Assembly (NCBI RefSeq): GCF_902729435.1
Contig: NZ_CACVCG010000013.1
Location: 1-64,000 of the forward strand
DNA from: Magnetospirillum sp. UT-4
Lineage (GTDB): Bacteria; Pseudomonadota; Alphaproteobacteria; Rhodospirillales; Magnetospirillaceae
Reading direction: 5' to 3'
Length of the DNA stretch: 64,000 bases
The notes beneath the pieces are model-generated. The model did not search any database. It had not been told where the DNA came from and was given only the letters and a program-made list of their open reading frames with translations. Position 1 is the first letter of the stretch; each line of letters begins with the position of its first letter. Shown one piece after another: positions 1 to 7,366 of this stretch. Both the position numbers and the translations under genes were made by a program.

Positions 1-353
1 TAGGACGGGCTAGAGTAGCCCAGAGGCTGCTACATCATATCAAGTCGGAGAAGGGTTTTTTTGAAGGACGTATTGTCCCGGACGATCTCGGATCAATCGT
101 CTGCGTAAAGGCAAAACGGACCAATACCCGTATCAAATCACAATCAGGCGCCTTTTTGCTTTTCGGCCATGAGGCCGCGCTCCCTGAGGCTGGGCAGGAG
201 GGCATTGAGATTGCCCGTATAACCATTACAAATAAGCAGCATATCGTGCGGCAGCTAGATAGCCTTAATATAAATACCACCACGGTGTATCCTAGTATCG
301 ACCAGACAACAGTTCATCTAAGGAAGCGATACCTGGCGGCGCAGTCAAGATAA
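1..353 (+). CDS. FRG-domain protein, C-terminal fragment (5' end outside window)
   Basis: The reading frame is open from the window edge (first full codon at 3) to a TAA at 351-353, giving about 116 residues of a C-terminus. I see the pattern typical of the end of FRG domains: a basic stretch followed by QSGAFLLFG, then an isoleucine-rich strand, then a helix with QLDSLNINTTTVYP and a final conserved hydrophobic segment. FRG domains are named for a Phe-Arg-Gly motif that would lie upstream, so the diagnostic N-terminus is not visible. The family's biochemical role is not established; members are common in mobile and defence-associated regions. The stretch is clearly less GC-rich than everything downstream, which suggests recent acquisition. 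Assignment rests on motif recall only. Confidence 0.55.
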   Translation, partial: GRARVAQRLLHHIKSEKGFFEGRIVPDDLGSIVCVKAKRTNTRIKSQSGAFLLFGHEAALPEAGQEGIEIARITITNKQHIVRQLDSLNINTTTVYPSIDQTTVHLRKRYLAAQSR

Positions 354-565
354 ACGAGCGTAAATGATGGGTCTCATATACGCGTCTCATTTGAAGGGCT
401 AAGACATGTTCAGTCAACGCACCATTGACATGGTCGTAGTGGACGAGTCCGTAGACTTCATTCGCAAAAAACGGGGGCCACAGACAAGCCCCGAAAACGG
501 GGGCAGTCATTCCCCCCCCTATCTCCACCTTGACGCCCCCGCGGCATTGGGTGTAGCCCTTGCCC
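354..565. other. non-coding region upstream of the cobalamin riboswitch
   Basis: No convincing gene is present. A G-rich/C-rich imperfect inverted repeat lies around 474-500. Short open frames here and through the riboswitch have no family resemblance and are overlapped by structured RNA, so I do not call them. Confidence 0.5.
530..559 (+). promoter_or_regulatory. candidate promoter for the metal-transport operon
   Basis: TTGACG at 530-535 resembles a -35 element. A weak TAGCCC at 554-559 with an 18-base spacer could be the -10. This would start transcription just before the riboswitch. The -10 match is poor, so this is a position-based guess. Confidence 0.25.
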
Positions 566-770
566 TGCGTGATGGTTCCCGTTCGGGCCAAGCCCGATGG
601 GATTAAAAGGGAACACGGTAAGGGACGACCCAGACAGGGGCCCTCATCCGTGGCTGCCCCCGCAACTGTGAGCGGCGAGCTCGCGTCCGACAACGCCACT
701 GGGCATTCGCCCGGGAAGGCAGGGCGCAGGCGACGACCCGCGAGCCAGGAGACCTGCCCACGCCGGCGGC
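566..770 (+). promoter_or_regulatory. cobalamin (B12) riboswitch
   Basis: The conserved core of the adenosylcobalamin/hydroxocobalamin riboswitch can be read in order: an AAAAGGGAACACGGT element (605-619), GCTGCCCCCGCAACTGT (653-669), the B12 box GCCACTG (695-701), GGGAAGGC (713-720) and AGCCAGGAGACCTGCC (743-758). It sits in the leader of a cobalt/nickel ECF transporter operon. By known family behaviour, bound cobalamin should reduce expression of the transporter. Outer boundaries are approximate. Confidence 0.95.
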
Positions 771-781
771 CGCAAGGCCGC
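766..781 (+). promoter_or_regulatory. GNRA-capped hairpin at the 3' end of the riboswitch
   Basis: GCGGCC, a GCAA tetraloop, and GGCCGC form a perfect 6-bp stem directly after the aptamer core. It may be part of the expression platform. It lacks a following T-run, so a simple intrinsic terminator is not evident. Confidence 0.4.
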
Positions 782-820
782 TGAAGCCGCATGGACGCCG
801 GGGTGGGCGTTGTGGGTGTC

Positions 821-851
821 GGGTTTCCGTGCCGGTCGCGTCCGGAAACCC
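821..851 (+). promoter_or_regulatory. 9-bp stem-loop between riboswitch and first gene
   Basis: GGGTTTCCG (821-829) pairs perfectly with CGGAAACCC (843-851) across a 13-base loop, about 70 bases before the start codon at 924. It is a candidate expression-platform or attenuator stem. No U-tract follows. Confidence 0.4.
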
Positions 852-923
852 CCGCCGGTTCCCCCTCAAGCGTCTCCCGAACCACCGCCCCGCCATGGGG
901 GCGATCCGTCAGGGGGATAGCCG

Positions 924-1715
924 ATGAAGCACACCGTTTTCGCCGTCGCGGCCCTGGCCGCGCTCACTGCTGCGACCGCCGCCCAGGCGCATTTCCAGCT
1001 GATCCACACGCCCGAGGTCAACGTCGCCAGGGCCGGCGAGCTGCCGCTCAAGCTGGTGTTCTGGCATCCGTTCGAGAACGGCCCGGTGATGGACATGGAG
1101 CCGCCGCTCTCGTTCTTCGTGGTCCACAAGGGGGCGAGGACCGACCTGATGGGGCGGCTGAAGCCGATCACCTTCCAGGGGGCGGCCAACAGCGCCAAGG
1201 CCTACGACGCCTCGGTGCCGGTCAAGCAGAACGGCGACTACGTCCTGGTGCTGACTCCCGCCCCGTATCTGGAACGCAGCGAGGACGTCTTCATCCAGCA
1301 GATCACCAAGGCCTTCATCAACAAGGGCGGCGTGCCCTCGGGCTGGAACCAGCCGGTGGGCCTGCCCACCGAGATCGTGCCGCTGAACAAGCCGACCAAC
1401 ATCCTGGCCGGCTCCACCTTCACCGGCCGCGTGCTGGCCGAGGGCAAGCCGGCGGCCGGGATCGGGGTCGAGGTGGAATACATGGCGGCCGAGCCGGACA
1501 TGAAGGCCAACCGCGCAGGTCCGCCCAAGGCCTCGCCCATGCCGGGCGGCGCCGTGGTGGCGGTCACCGACGATGCCGGCATGTTCACCTTCGGCATCCC
1601 CAAGGCCGGCTTCTGGGGCTTCGCCGCGCTGGGCGCGGGGCCGGCCAGGCAGCACCAGGGCAAGGAGATGTCGCAGGACGCCGTGCTGTGGGTGCGCGCC
1701 CACGACGTGCAATAG
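924..1715 (+). CDS. DUF4198 periplasmic protein of a cobalt/nickel ECF transporter (NikK-like)
   Basis: The 263-residue product begins with a clear Sec signal peptide (hydrophobic core, cleavage predicted after AQA near residue 22), leaving a mature N-terminus that starts with His-Phe. The rest matches DUF4198, a beta-rich extracytoplasmic family repeatedly found next to CbiM/NikM transporters and named NikK in nickel systems. The exposed N-terminal His could bind metal, but that is inference. It is the first gene after the B12 riboswitch, and cbiM starts 22 bases downstream. Start chosen at the ATG at 924, preceded by a GGGGG-rich ribosome site and immediately followed by the signal peptide. 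Its likely role is presenting or capturing Co2+ (or Ni2+) for the membrane complex. Confidence 0.8.
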   Translation: MKHTVFAVAALAALTAATAAQAHFQLIHTPEVNVARAGELPLKLVFWHPFENGPVMDMEPPLSFFVVHKGARTDLMGRLKPITFQGAANSAKAYDASVPVKQNGDYVLVLTPAPYLERSEDVFIQQITKAFINKGGVPSGWNQPVGLPTEIVPLNKPTNILAGSTFTGRVLAEGKPAAGIGVEVEYMAAEPDMKANRAGPPKASPMPGGAVVAVTDDAGMFTFGIPKAGFWGFAALGAGPARQHQGKEMSQDAVLWVRAHDVQ

Positions 1716-1737
1716 GACAGGCCGAAGGAGGTTTCCC

Positions 1738-2361
1738 ATGCATATCGTCGATGGTGCCTTGTCCGCGCCTGTGCTGGTCGGCGGCGCGGTTCTCGCCGCC
1801 GCCGGCATCGGGCTGGGGCTGCGGCGGCTGACGATCGAGAAGATTCCGGCGGCCGGCATCCTGTCCGCCACCTTCTTCGTCGCCTCGCTGATCCATGTGC
1901 CGGTGGGGCCGTCCAGCGTCCACCTGATCGTCAACGGGCTGGCCGGGCTGGTGCTCGGCTGGGCCGCCTTCCCGGCGCTGTTCGTCGGGCTGCTGCTGCA
2001 GGCGGTGTTCTTCGGCTTCGGCGGGCTGCTGGTGCTGGGCGTCAACACCGTCGCCATCGCCCTGCCGGCGGTGCTGGTGCATTACGCCTGCCGGCGCGGC
2101 ATCGCCGCCGAGTCTCCCCACGGGGCGGCGATCTGGGGCGCGGTGGGCGGCGGCGCGGCCATCGCCCTGACCGCCGGCGCGGTGGCGCTGGCGCTGGCGC
2201 TGTCGGGCGCCGAATTCGTGCCGGCCGCCCAGCTGGTGCTGTTCGCCCACCTGCCGGTGATGGCGGTCGAGGCGCTGCTGTCGGGCGCCGCGGTGCTGCT
2301 GGCGCGCAGGGTCAAGCCCGAGCTGTTCGGGCTGATGCAGGCCGAGGCCGGCCATGCGTGA
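1738..2361 (+). CDS. cbiM: CbiM-type substrate-binding membrane subunit of a cobalt ECF transporter
   Basis: The 207-residue product is an integral membrane protein of about six helices and starts with MHIVDG. In CbiM/NikM the N-terminal Met-His loop inserts into the protein to coordinate the metal, so the ATG at 1738 with its strong AAGGAGG site is well supported. The body contains the family's conserved HVPVGPSSVHL segment and a glycine-rich LVLGWAAFPALFVG helix. It is the S-component that binds Co2+ (or Ni2+) and works with CbiQ and CbiO encoded downstream. The next gene overlaps its 3' end by 8 bases. Confidence 0.92.
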   Translation: MHIVDGALSAPVLVGGAVLAAAGIGLGLRRLTIEKIPAAGILSATFFVASLIHVPVGPSSVHLIVNGLAGLVLGWAAFPALFVGLLLQAVFFGFGGLLVLGVNTVAIALPAVLVHYACRRGIAAESPHGAAIWGAVGGGAAIALTAGAVALALALSGAEFVPAAQLVLFAHLPVMAVEALLSGAAVLLARRVKPELFGLMQAEAGHA

Positions 2362-2920
2362 CGCTCTCGCCGCCGTGGCCCTGCTGCTGGCCTGCGTGGC
2401 GGCCGGGCCGGCCCAGGCGCACAAGGTGGTGGCCTCGGCCTATGCCGAGGGCGCGCTGATCGAGGGCGAGGTGGGCTTCTCCAGCGGCGACATGGCGCCG
2501 GCCGGCACATTGGTCGAGGTGTTCGACCCGGCCGGCGCCAGGCTGGGCGAGACCCGCACCGATTCCGACGGCATCTTCCGCTTCACGCCGACCCAGGCGG
2601 TGACCCATGTGTTCCGCGCCGATCTGGGCGCCGGCCACGTGGCCGAGACCATCCTGGCGGCGGCGGATATGCCAGGAGCAACTGGTGCCCCGGCCGAGAG
2701 TCCGGCGCCAGCGGCACCGGCGGGCGCCGCCGGGGCTGCCGACATCCACGCATTGGTCGCCGCCGCGGTGCGCGACGAGATCAAGCCGCTGCGCCGCGAG
2801 ATCGCCGCCTACAAGGAGAAGAACGATCTGCAGGCGGTCCTGGGCGGGATCGGCTACATCATCGGGCTGGTCGGACTGGGCTATTACCTGGCGGCGCGGC
2901 GCAAGCTGCGGCAGGGCTGA
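2354..2920 (+). CDS. NikL/CbiL-like accessory subunit of the metal ECF transporter
   Basis: The 188-residue protein has an N-terminal signal sequence, then a His-Lys start to the mature domain, a beta-sandwich-like region resembling a carboxypeptidase regulatory domain (VEVFDPAGARLGETRTDSDG), an Ala/Pro-rich linker (about residues 115-135), a short helical stretch, and one C-terminal transmembrane helix ending in basic residues. This architecture matches NikL-type proteins that take the place of CbiN/NikN in some cobalt/nickel ECF systems. It overlaps cbiM by 8 bases and is separated from cbiQ by 1 base, so the genes are surely co-translated. It should act at the periplasmic face in metal delivery. 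Confidence 0.75.
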   Translation: MRDALAAVALLLACVAAGPAQAHKVVASAYAEGALIEGEVGFSSGDMAPAGTLVEVFDPAGARLGETRTDSDGIFRFTPTQAVTHVFRADLGAGHVAETILAAADMPGATGAPAESPAPAAPAGAAGAADIHALVAAAVRDEIKPLRREIAAYKEKNDLQAVLGGIGYIIGLVGLGYYLAARRKLRQG

Positions 2921-2921
2921 C

Positions 2922-3680
2922 ATGGCGGCGGTCCTGGACGGCGATGACCACGATCATGCCGGTCCGATCGGGCGGGTCGATCCCCGCGCCCGCATCGTCG
3001 CCGCCGTCGTCTTCGCCGTCGCGGTGGTGTCGTGCCGTCAGCCGGCGGCCCTCGGCCTCGGCCTGGGCTTCGCCTTCGCCCTGATGCTGCTGGCGCGCCT
3101 GCCGGTGGCGGCGACGCTCCGGCGCATGGCCGCCATGGACCTGTTCGTGGTGGTCATGCTGCTGACCCTGCCCTTCACCATGCCGGGCGACGTCGTGTTC
3201 GAGCTCGCCGGCTTCCCGGCCAGCCGCCAGGGGCTGGACCGCGCGCTGGAGATCGCGCTGAAGGCCAATGCGGTGGTGCTGGCCCTGCTGGCCCTGGTGG
3301 GGTCCATGTCGCCGGTGACGCTGGGGCATGCGCTGCACCGGCTGCGGCTGCCGGCCAATCTGGTCCACCTGCTGCTGTTCACGGTCCGCTACATCGACGT
3401 GCTGCACCAGGAATACCAGCGGCTGCGCACCGCCATGACCACCCGCGGCTTCCGCCCGTCCACGTCGCTGCACACGCTGCGCAGCTTCGGCTATCTGGTC
3501 GGCATGATGCTGGTGCGCGCCCTCGAGCGCTCCGAGCGCATCCTCGCTGCCATGACCTGCCGCGGCTTCGCCGGCACCTTCCCGCTGTTCGACGACTTCC
3601 GCCTGGGTGGGCGGGACTGGGCGTTCGCCGCCCTGGTGCTGTCCGCCTGCGCCATGACCGTGGCCGTGGAGATGCTGTAA
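2922..3680 (+). CDS. cbiQ: CbiQ, transmembrane coupling (T) subunit of the cobalt ECF transporter
   Basis: The 252-residue product has the EcfT/CbiQ layout: a short acidic/His-rich N-terminus, a block of hydrophobic helices (about residues 25-125), and a cytoplasmic region carrying the two Ala-Arg-Gly-like coupling motifs, here TRGFRPS and CRGFAGT, which dock onto the ATPase. Start chosen at the ATG at 2922, right after the upstream stop; upstream in-frame starts lie inside the neighbouring gene. The stop codon abuts the ATG of cbiO. It transmits ATP hydrolysis by CbiO to CbiM. Confidence 0.9.
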   Translation: MAAVLDGDDHDHAGPIGRVDPRARIVAAVVFAVAVVSCRQPAALGLGLGFAFALMLLARLPVAATLRRMAAMDLFVVVMLLTLPFTMPGDVVFELAGFPASRQGLDRALEIALKANAVVLALLALVGSMSPVTLGHALHRLRLPANLVHLLLFTVRYIDVLHQEYQRLRTAMTTRGFRPSTSLHTLRSFGYLVGMMLVRALERSERILAAMTCRGFAGTFPLFDDFRLGGRDWAFAALVLSACAMTVAVEML

Positions 3681-4370
3681 ATGTCGCCGCTGATCGAGAT
3701 GTCGGGGATTCATTTCGGCTATCCCGGCCGGCCGCCCGTGCTCAAGGGCGTCGATCTCCGGCTGGAGGCGGGCGAGCGGCTGTGCCTGACCGGCGCCAAC
3801 GGGGCGGGCAAGAGCACCCTGTTCCACCTGGTGGTCGGGCTGCTGCGCCCGTCGCAGGGGCGCATCCTGGCCTTCGGCGGCGAGCGCAAGGCCGAGGCCG
3901 ATTTCCACGAGGTGCGCCGGCGCGCCGGCCTGGTGTTCCAGGACCCCGACGACCAGCTGTTCTGCCCGACGGTGGCCGAGGACGTCGCCTTCGGCCCGCT
4001 CAACCTGGGCCGGTCGCGGGCCGAGGCCAGGGCCATCGTCGCCGATGTGCTGGACCGCCTTGGCCTCGGCCACCTGCACGACCGCGTCACCCACAAGCTG
4101 TCGGGCGGCGAGAAGCGGCTGGTGACCCTGGCGGCGGTGCTGGCCATGGACCCCGACGTGCTGCTGCTGGACGAGCCCACCAACGCGCTGGACGAGCCCA
4201 CCACCGAGCGCATCGTGGAGATCCTGGGCGGCCTGAAGCAGGCGATGATCGTCATCTCCCACGACCCCCACTTCCGCCGCCGGATCGCCACCCGCACCCT
4301 GCGCCTGGAGCACGGCCGGCTGGAAACGCCGCAGCCGAAATGCAGCCACGCCATCGGCGAGAAGGGTTAA
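3681..4370 (+). CDS. cbiO: CbiO, ATPase subunit of the cobalt ECF transporter
   Basis: The 229-residue ABC ATPase shows Walker A GANGAGKST (residues 38-46), a Q-loop in FQDPDDQLF typical of ECF ATPases, the signature LSGGEKR, Walker B LLLDEPTNALD and the switch His in ISHDPHF. It starts directly after the cbiQ stop and ends the operon; the next gene converges on it 4 bases away. It powers uptake by the CbiM-NikL-CbiQ complex. ECF ATPases usually act as dimers, and only one ATPase gene is present, so a homodimer is expected. Confidence 0.93.
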   Translation: MSPLIEMSGIHFGYPGRPPVLKGVDLRLEAGERLCLTGANGAGKSTLFHLVVGLLRPSQGRILAFGGERKAEADFHEVRRRAGLVFQDPDDQLFCPTVAEDVAFGPLNLGRSRAEARAIVADVLDRLGLGHLHDRVTHKLSGGEKRLVTLAAVLAMDPDVLLLDEPTNALDEPTTERIVEILGGLKQAMIVISHDPHFRRRIATRTLRLEHGRLETPQPKCSHAIGEKG

Positions 4371-4374
4371 GGGC

Positions 4375-5415
4375 CTACGCCGCGCTGCGCAGGCGGCCTG
4401 CCTCGAACGGGCGCAGATTGTCGAGGAACTGGCGGGTGCAGGCGGTCCACGAGAAGGACAGGGCGTGGGCGCGGCAGGTTTCGGGGGTGATCGTCAGGGC
4501 GTCCAGCGCCGCCTGGCGCAGATCCTCGGACAGCACCCCGGCGGGCGACTGGCCGATCACGTCGAGCGGGCCGGGGACCGGATAGGCCGCCACCGGCAGG
4601 CCCGAGGCCAGTGCCTCCAGCAGTACCAGGCCGAAGGTGTCGGTGCGCGACGGGAACACGAAGACGTCGCCGGCGGCGTAGTGGCAGGCCAGGTCCTCGC
4701 CGAACCGGGCGCCGACGAAGCGCACCTCGGGATGCTTGCGGCGCAGGGCCTCCATCTGCGGCCCGTCGCCCACCACCACCTTCGACCCCGGCAGATCGAG
4801 GTCGAGGAAGGCCTGGATGTTCTTCTCCACCGCCACCCGGCCGACATAAAGGAAGATCGGGCGCGGCAGGCCGGCCAGCGGCCCGTCCTCGCCGCGGCAT
4901 TCGGGGCGCGGGCGGAAGGTCTCGGTGTCGACGCCGCGCGACCAGCGGCCGATGTTGCGGAAGCCGCGGCGCACCAGTTCGTCCTCGATGCCCTTGGTCG
5001 CCACCATCACCCGCGACGAGGCGCCGTGGAAGCGCCGCATCACCGCGTAGGACAGGGCCAACGGCACCCGCCAGCGGGCCTGGATGTATTCCGGGAACTT
5101 GGTGTGGTAGGCGGTGGTGAAGGGGATGCCGCGCTTCAGGCAATAGCGCCGCGCCGCCCAGCCCAGCGGCCCTTCGGTGGCGATGTGGATGGCGCAGGGC
5201 TGCGCCGCCTGGATCAGGCGCGCCACCTTGCGTCCCGGCTTCACCGCCAGACGGATCTCGGGATAGGTGGGACAGGGCAGGGAGCGGAAGCGGTCGGGGG
5301 TGACCAGGACCACCTCGTGGCCGTCCTTTTCCAGCTCGCCCCTCAGGGTATCAAGCGTGCGAACGACACCATTGACCTGAGGAAGCCAGGCGTCCGAGAC
5401 GACGAGTATTCGCAT
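4375..5415 (-). CDS. GT4 glycosyltransferase, probably acting on a lipid acceptor
   Basis: The 346-residue GT-B enzyme begins MRILVVSDAWLPQVNGVVRTL, characteristic of the GT4 subgroup that includes membrane-lipid glycosyltransferases. The C-terminal donor domain has FLYVGRVAVEKN and the signature DTFGLVLLEALASG, where an Asp takes the first position of the EX7E motif. Acceptor and sugar cannot be read from sequence. The upstream gene on the same strand encodes an LpxH-like phosphoesterase whose 3' end overlaps this start by 73 bases. A lipid kinase is divergently transcribed beyond that, so I infer a role in glycolipid or phospholipid-linked sugar metabolism. The ATG at 5415 fits the conserved N-terminus exactly. 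Confidence 0.8.
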   Translation of the reverse strand: MRILVVSDAWLPQVNGVVRTLDTLRGELEKDGHEVVLVTPDRFRSLPCPTYPEIRLAVKPGRKVARLIQAAQPCAIHIATEGPLGWAARRYCLKRGIPFTTAYHTKFPEYIQARWRVPLALSYAVMRRFHGASSRVMVATKGIEDELVRRGFRNIGRWSRGVDTETFRPRPECRGEDGPLAGLPRPIFLYVGRVAVEKNIQAFLDLDLPGSKVVVGDGPQMEALRRKHPEVRFVGARFGEDLACHYAAGDVFVFPSRTDTFGLVLLEALASGLPVAAYPVPGPLDVIGQSPAGVLSEDLRQAALDALTITPETCRAHALSFSWTACTRQFLDNLRPFEAGRLRSAA

Positions 5416-6233
5416 TCAATCTCCTTGGCCTTGTCCTTGGCCGGCGGGGACGGCGCGGCCAGGCTGACGGCCGCTTCGGCAAGCCAGTGCAGCACCTCGA
5501 GCCGGCCGTCGGCATGCTCGACCAGGGCGGTGCAGCTTTCCACCCAGTCGCCGTCGTTGCAGTAGACGATGCCGTTCAGATCGCGCATCTCGGCATGGTG
5601 GATGTGGCCGCACACCACCCCGTCGACGCCCAGGCGGCGGGCCTCCTCGGCCATGGTGTGCTCGTAATTGTCGATGTACTGGACGGCGTTCTTGACCTTG
5701 TGCTTCAGGTAGGCCGACAGCGACCAGTAGGGCAGGTCCAGCCGGCGCCGCGCCTCGTTGAACCAATGGTTCAGCCAAAGGGCCAGGGTGTAGGCGGTGT
5801 CGCCCAGGTGGGCCAGCCACTTGGCGTATTTCACCACGCCGTCGAATGCGTCACCGTGGATGACCAGCAGCCGCCTTCCGTCGGCGGTCTGGTGGACGGC
5901 CTCGCGGACCACCTCGATGTCGCCGAACTTCAGATCGGCATAGTCGCGGGCGAATTCGTCGTGATTGCCCGGAATGAACAGCACCTTGGTGCCCTTGCGC
6001 GCCTTCCTCAGAACCTTCTGCACCACGTCGTTGTGGGCCTGCGGCCAGAACCAGCCCTTGCGCAGCCGCCAGCCATCGACGATGTCGCCGACCAGATACA
6101 GGGTGTCGGATTCGGTGTGCCTGAGGAAATCCAACAGGTATTCCGCCTTGCACCCGCGGGTGCCGAGGTGGACGTCGGAAATCCAGATGGCGCGGTAGCG
6201 CCGGGTCGGAAGGGTGTCGGCGGTCATGGACAT
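5343..6233 (-). CDS. UDP-2,3-diacylglucosamine diphosphatase-like metallophosphoesterase
   Basis: The 296-residue calcineurin-like phosphoesterase shows the metal-binding motifs in order: DVHLG near residue 17, GDIVDGW, GNHDE, a later IHGDAFD and GHIHHAEM. It resembles the LpxH/YbbF-like family found widely in Alphaproteobacteria. LpxH removes UMP from UDP-diacylglucosamine in lipid A synthesis, but this branch often coexists with LpxI and its true substrate is uncertain. Start could be ATG 6233 or 6227 (sequence MSM); both precede the conserved core. The last 24 codons overlap the following GT4 gene in another frame, an unusually long overlap, and the C-terminal tail encoded there looks unstructured. 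Confidence 0.75.
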   Translation of the reverse strand: MSMTADTLPTRRYRAIWISDVHLGTRGCKAEYLLDFLRHTESDTLYLVGDIVDGWRLRKGWFWPQAHNDVVQKVLRKARKGTKVLFIPGNHDEFARDYADLKFGDIEVVREAVHQTADGRRLLVIHGDAFDGVVKYAKWLAHLGDTAYTLALWLNHWFNEARRRLDLPYWSLSAYLKHKVKNAVQYIDNYEHTMAEEARRLGVDGVVCGHIHHAEMRDLNGIVYCNDGDWVESCTALVEHADGRLEVLHWLAEAAVSLAAPSPPAKDKAKEIECEYSSSRTPGFLRSMVSFARLIP

Positions 6234-6337
6234 CAAGCCCGCATGCAGTACCGCGTGGTGAACTTGAGCCGTTTTAGTATTCGGGCTGCGGCCATGTACA
6301 TATAGATTGTGGCGACGAACCAAAAGTTCATCAAATT

Positions 6338-6367
6338 GCAGTGAGCCTGTAACAATTAATTCACTGC
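6338..6367. promoter_or_regulatory. inverted repeat in a divergent promoter region
   Basis: GCAGTGA (6338-6344) and TCACTGC (6361-6367) form perfect 7-base arms around a 16-base AT-rich spacer. The gap lies between the divergently transcribed phosphoesterase and lipid kinase genes and is much more AT-rich than its surroundings. It could be an operator for a dimeric regulator. No regulator gene is nearby, and the function is inference. Confidence 0.35.
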
Positions 6368-6401
6368 GTATTCATCCCCCCTTGCCGCTATATCCCCAAC
6401 C

Positions 6402-7334
6402 ATGTTGGCACATGCTATGACCCATTCGGATAGCCCCCTCATCGCCCCGGCGCAGCCGCGACGGGTGCTGGTGATCCACAACCCGACCGCCGGCCGCAAT
6501 CGCAGGAAACGGCTGGAGACGGTGATCGGGCATCTGCGCCGCCTGGGCTGCGCCGTCGAGACCCGCGAGACCCGCTGCCGCGGCGACGCCGAGGAAATCG
6601 CCCGCAACGCCTGCGCCGACGACTGGGACGTGCTGGCCGCCGCCGGCGGCGACGGCACCGTCAACGAGGTGGTCAACGGCATGGTGGCCGGCGGCGGCGG
6701 TCTGGCGCTGGCGGTGATCCCGCTGGGCACCGCCAACGTCCTGGCCCTCGAGATCGGGCTGGACCCCAAGGACACCCGCCGCATCGCCGAGTCCATCGCC
6801 GAGGGTCCTGCCCGCACCGTGCATCTGGGCATGGCCAACGGCCGCCACTTCCTGCTGATGGCCGGGGCCGGCCTGGACGCCCATGTGGTGGCCGGGGTCA
6901 GCACAGCGCTGAAGCGCCATACCGGCAAGCTCGCCTATGTGGTGGAAAGCGTGAAGCAGGCCTTCGGCTACGATTTCCCGGAACTCACCATCCGCGCCAA
7001 TGGCGAGACCTACGAGGGCCGCATGGCGGTGGCCTGCCGCGGCCGCTACTACGGCGGTCCCTTCATCGCCGCCCCCGGCGCCCGCCTCGACCGGCCCAAG
7101 CTGGAGGTCTGCATCCTGCCCCGGAGCGGCGTCGCCGGCGCGATGCGCTACGGCCTGGCGCTGCCCATGAACAAGCTGTCGTCGCTGCCCGAGGTCACCC
7201 ACGTCTCGGCCGACAGCATCGTCATCTGCGGCCCGCGCGGCGCGCCCCTGCAGGGCGACGGCGACATCGTGGCCCGCCTGCCGGCCGAAATCAGCGTCGC
7301 CCGCGAGACGGTGGACCTGATCGTTCCGGAATAG
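6402..7334 (+). CDS. diacylglycerol kinase-family lipid kinase (DgkB/YegS type)
   Basis: The 310-residue protein has the DAGK catalytic domain: VIHNPTAGRN near residue 25, the nucleotide-binding GGDGTVNEVVNG at 82-93, and a LGTANVLALEIG loop, followed by a beta-rich C-terminal domain. Such enzymes phosphorylate diacylglycerol or related lipids using ATP. It faces the phosphoesterase/GT4 pair across a 168-bp AT-rich gap, consistent with a shared role in membrane lipid recycling. ATG codons at 6402 and 6417 are both possible starts; the motif-bearing region begins at about residue 20. The lipid substrate is unknown. Confidence 0.85.
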   Translation: MLAHAMTHSDSPLIAPAQPRRVLVIHNPTAGRNRRKRLETVIGHLRRLGCAVETRETRCRGDAEEIARNACADDWDVLAAAGGDGTVNEVVNGMVAGGGGLALAVIPLGTANVLALEIGLDPKDTRRIAESIAEGPARTVHLGMANGRHFLLMAGAGLDAHVVAGVSTALKRHTGKLAYVVESVKQAFGYDFPELTIRANGETYEGRMAVACRGRYYGGPFIAAPGARLDRPKLEVCILPRSGVAGAMRYGLALPMNKLSSLPEVTHVSADSIVICGPRGAPLQGDGDIVARLPAEISVARETVDLIVPE

Positions 7335-7366
7335 GATAGCTCCCTTCCCCACCGGGGGGAGGACGC

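Noticed and set aside
425..453. Second candidate promoter (TTGACA at 425-430)
   Set aside because: No acceptable -10 at 16-18 bases, and no coding or RNA feature starts nearby.
406..784. Short plus-strand open frames overlapping the riboswitch leader
   Set aside because: They overlap well-defined riboswitch elements and show no family features or proper start context.
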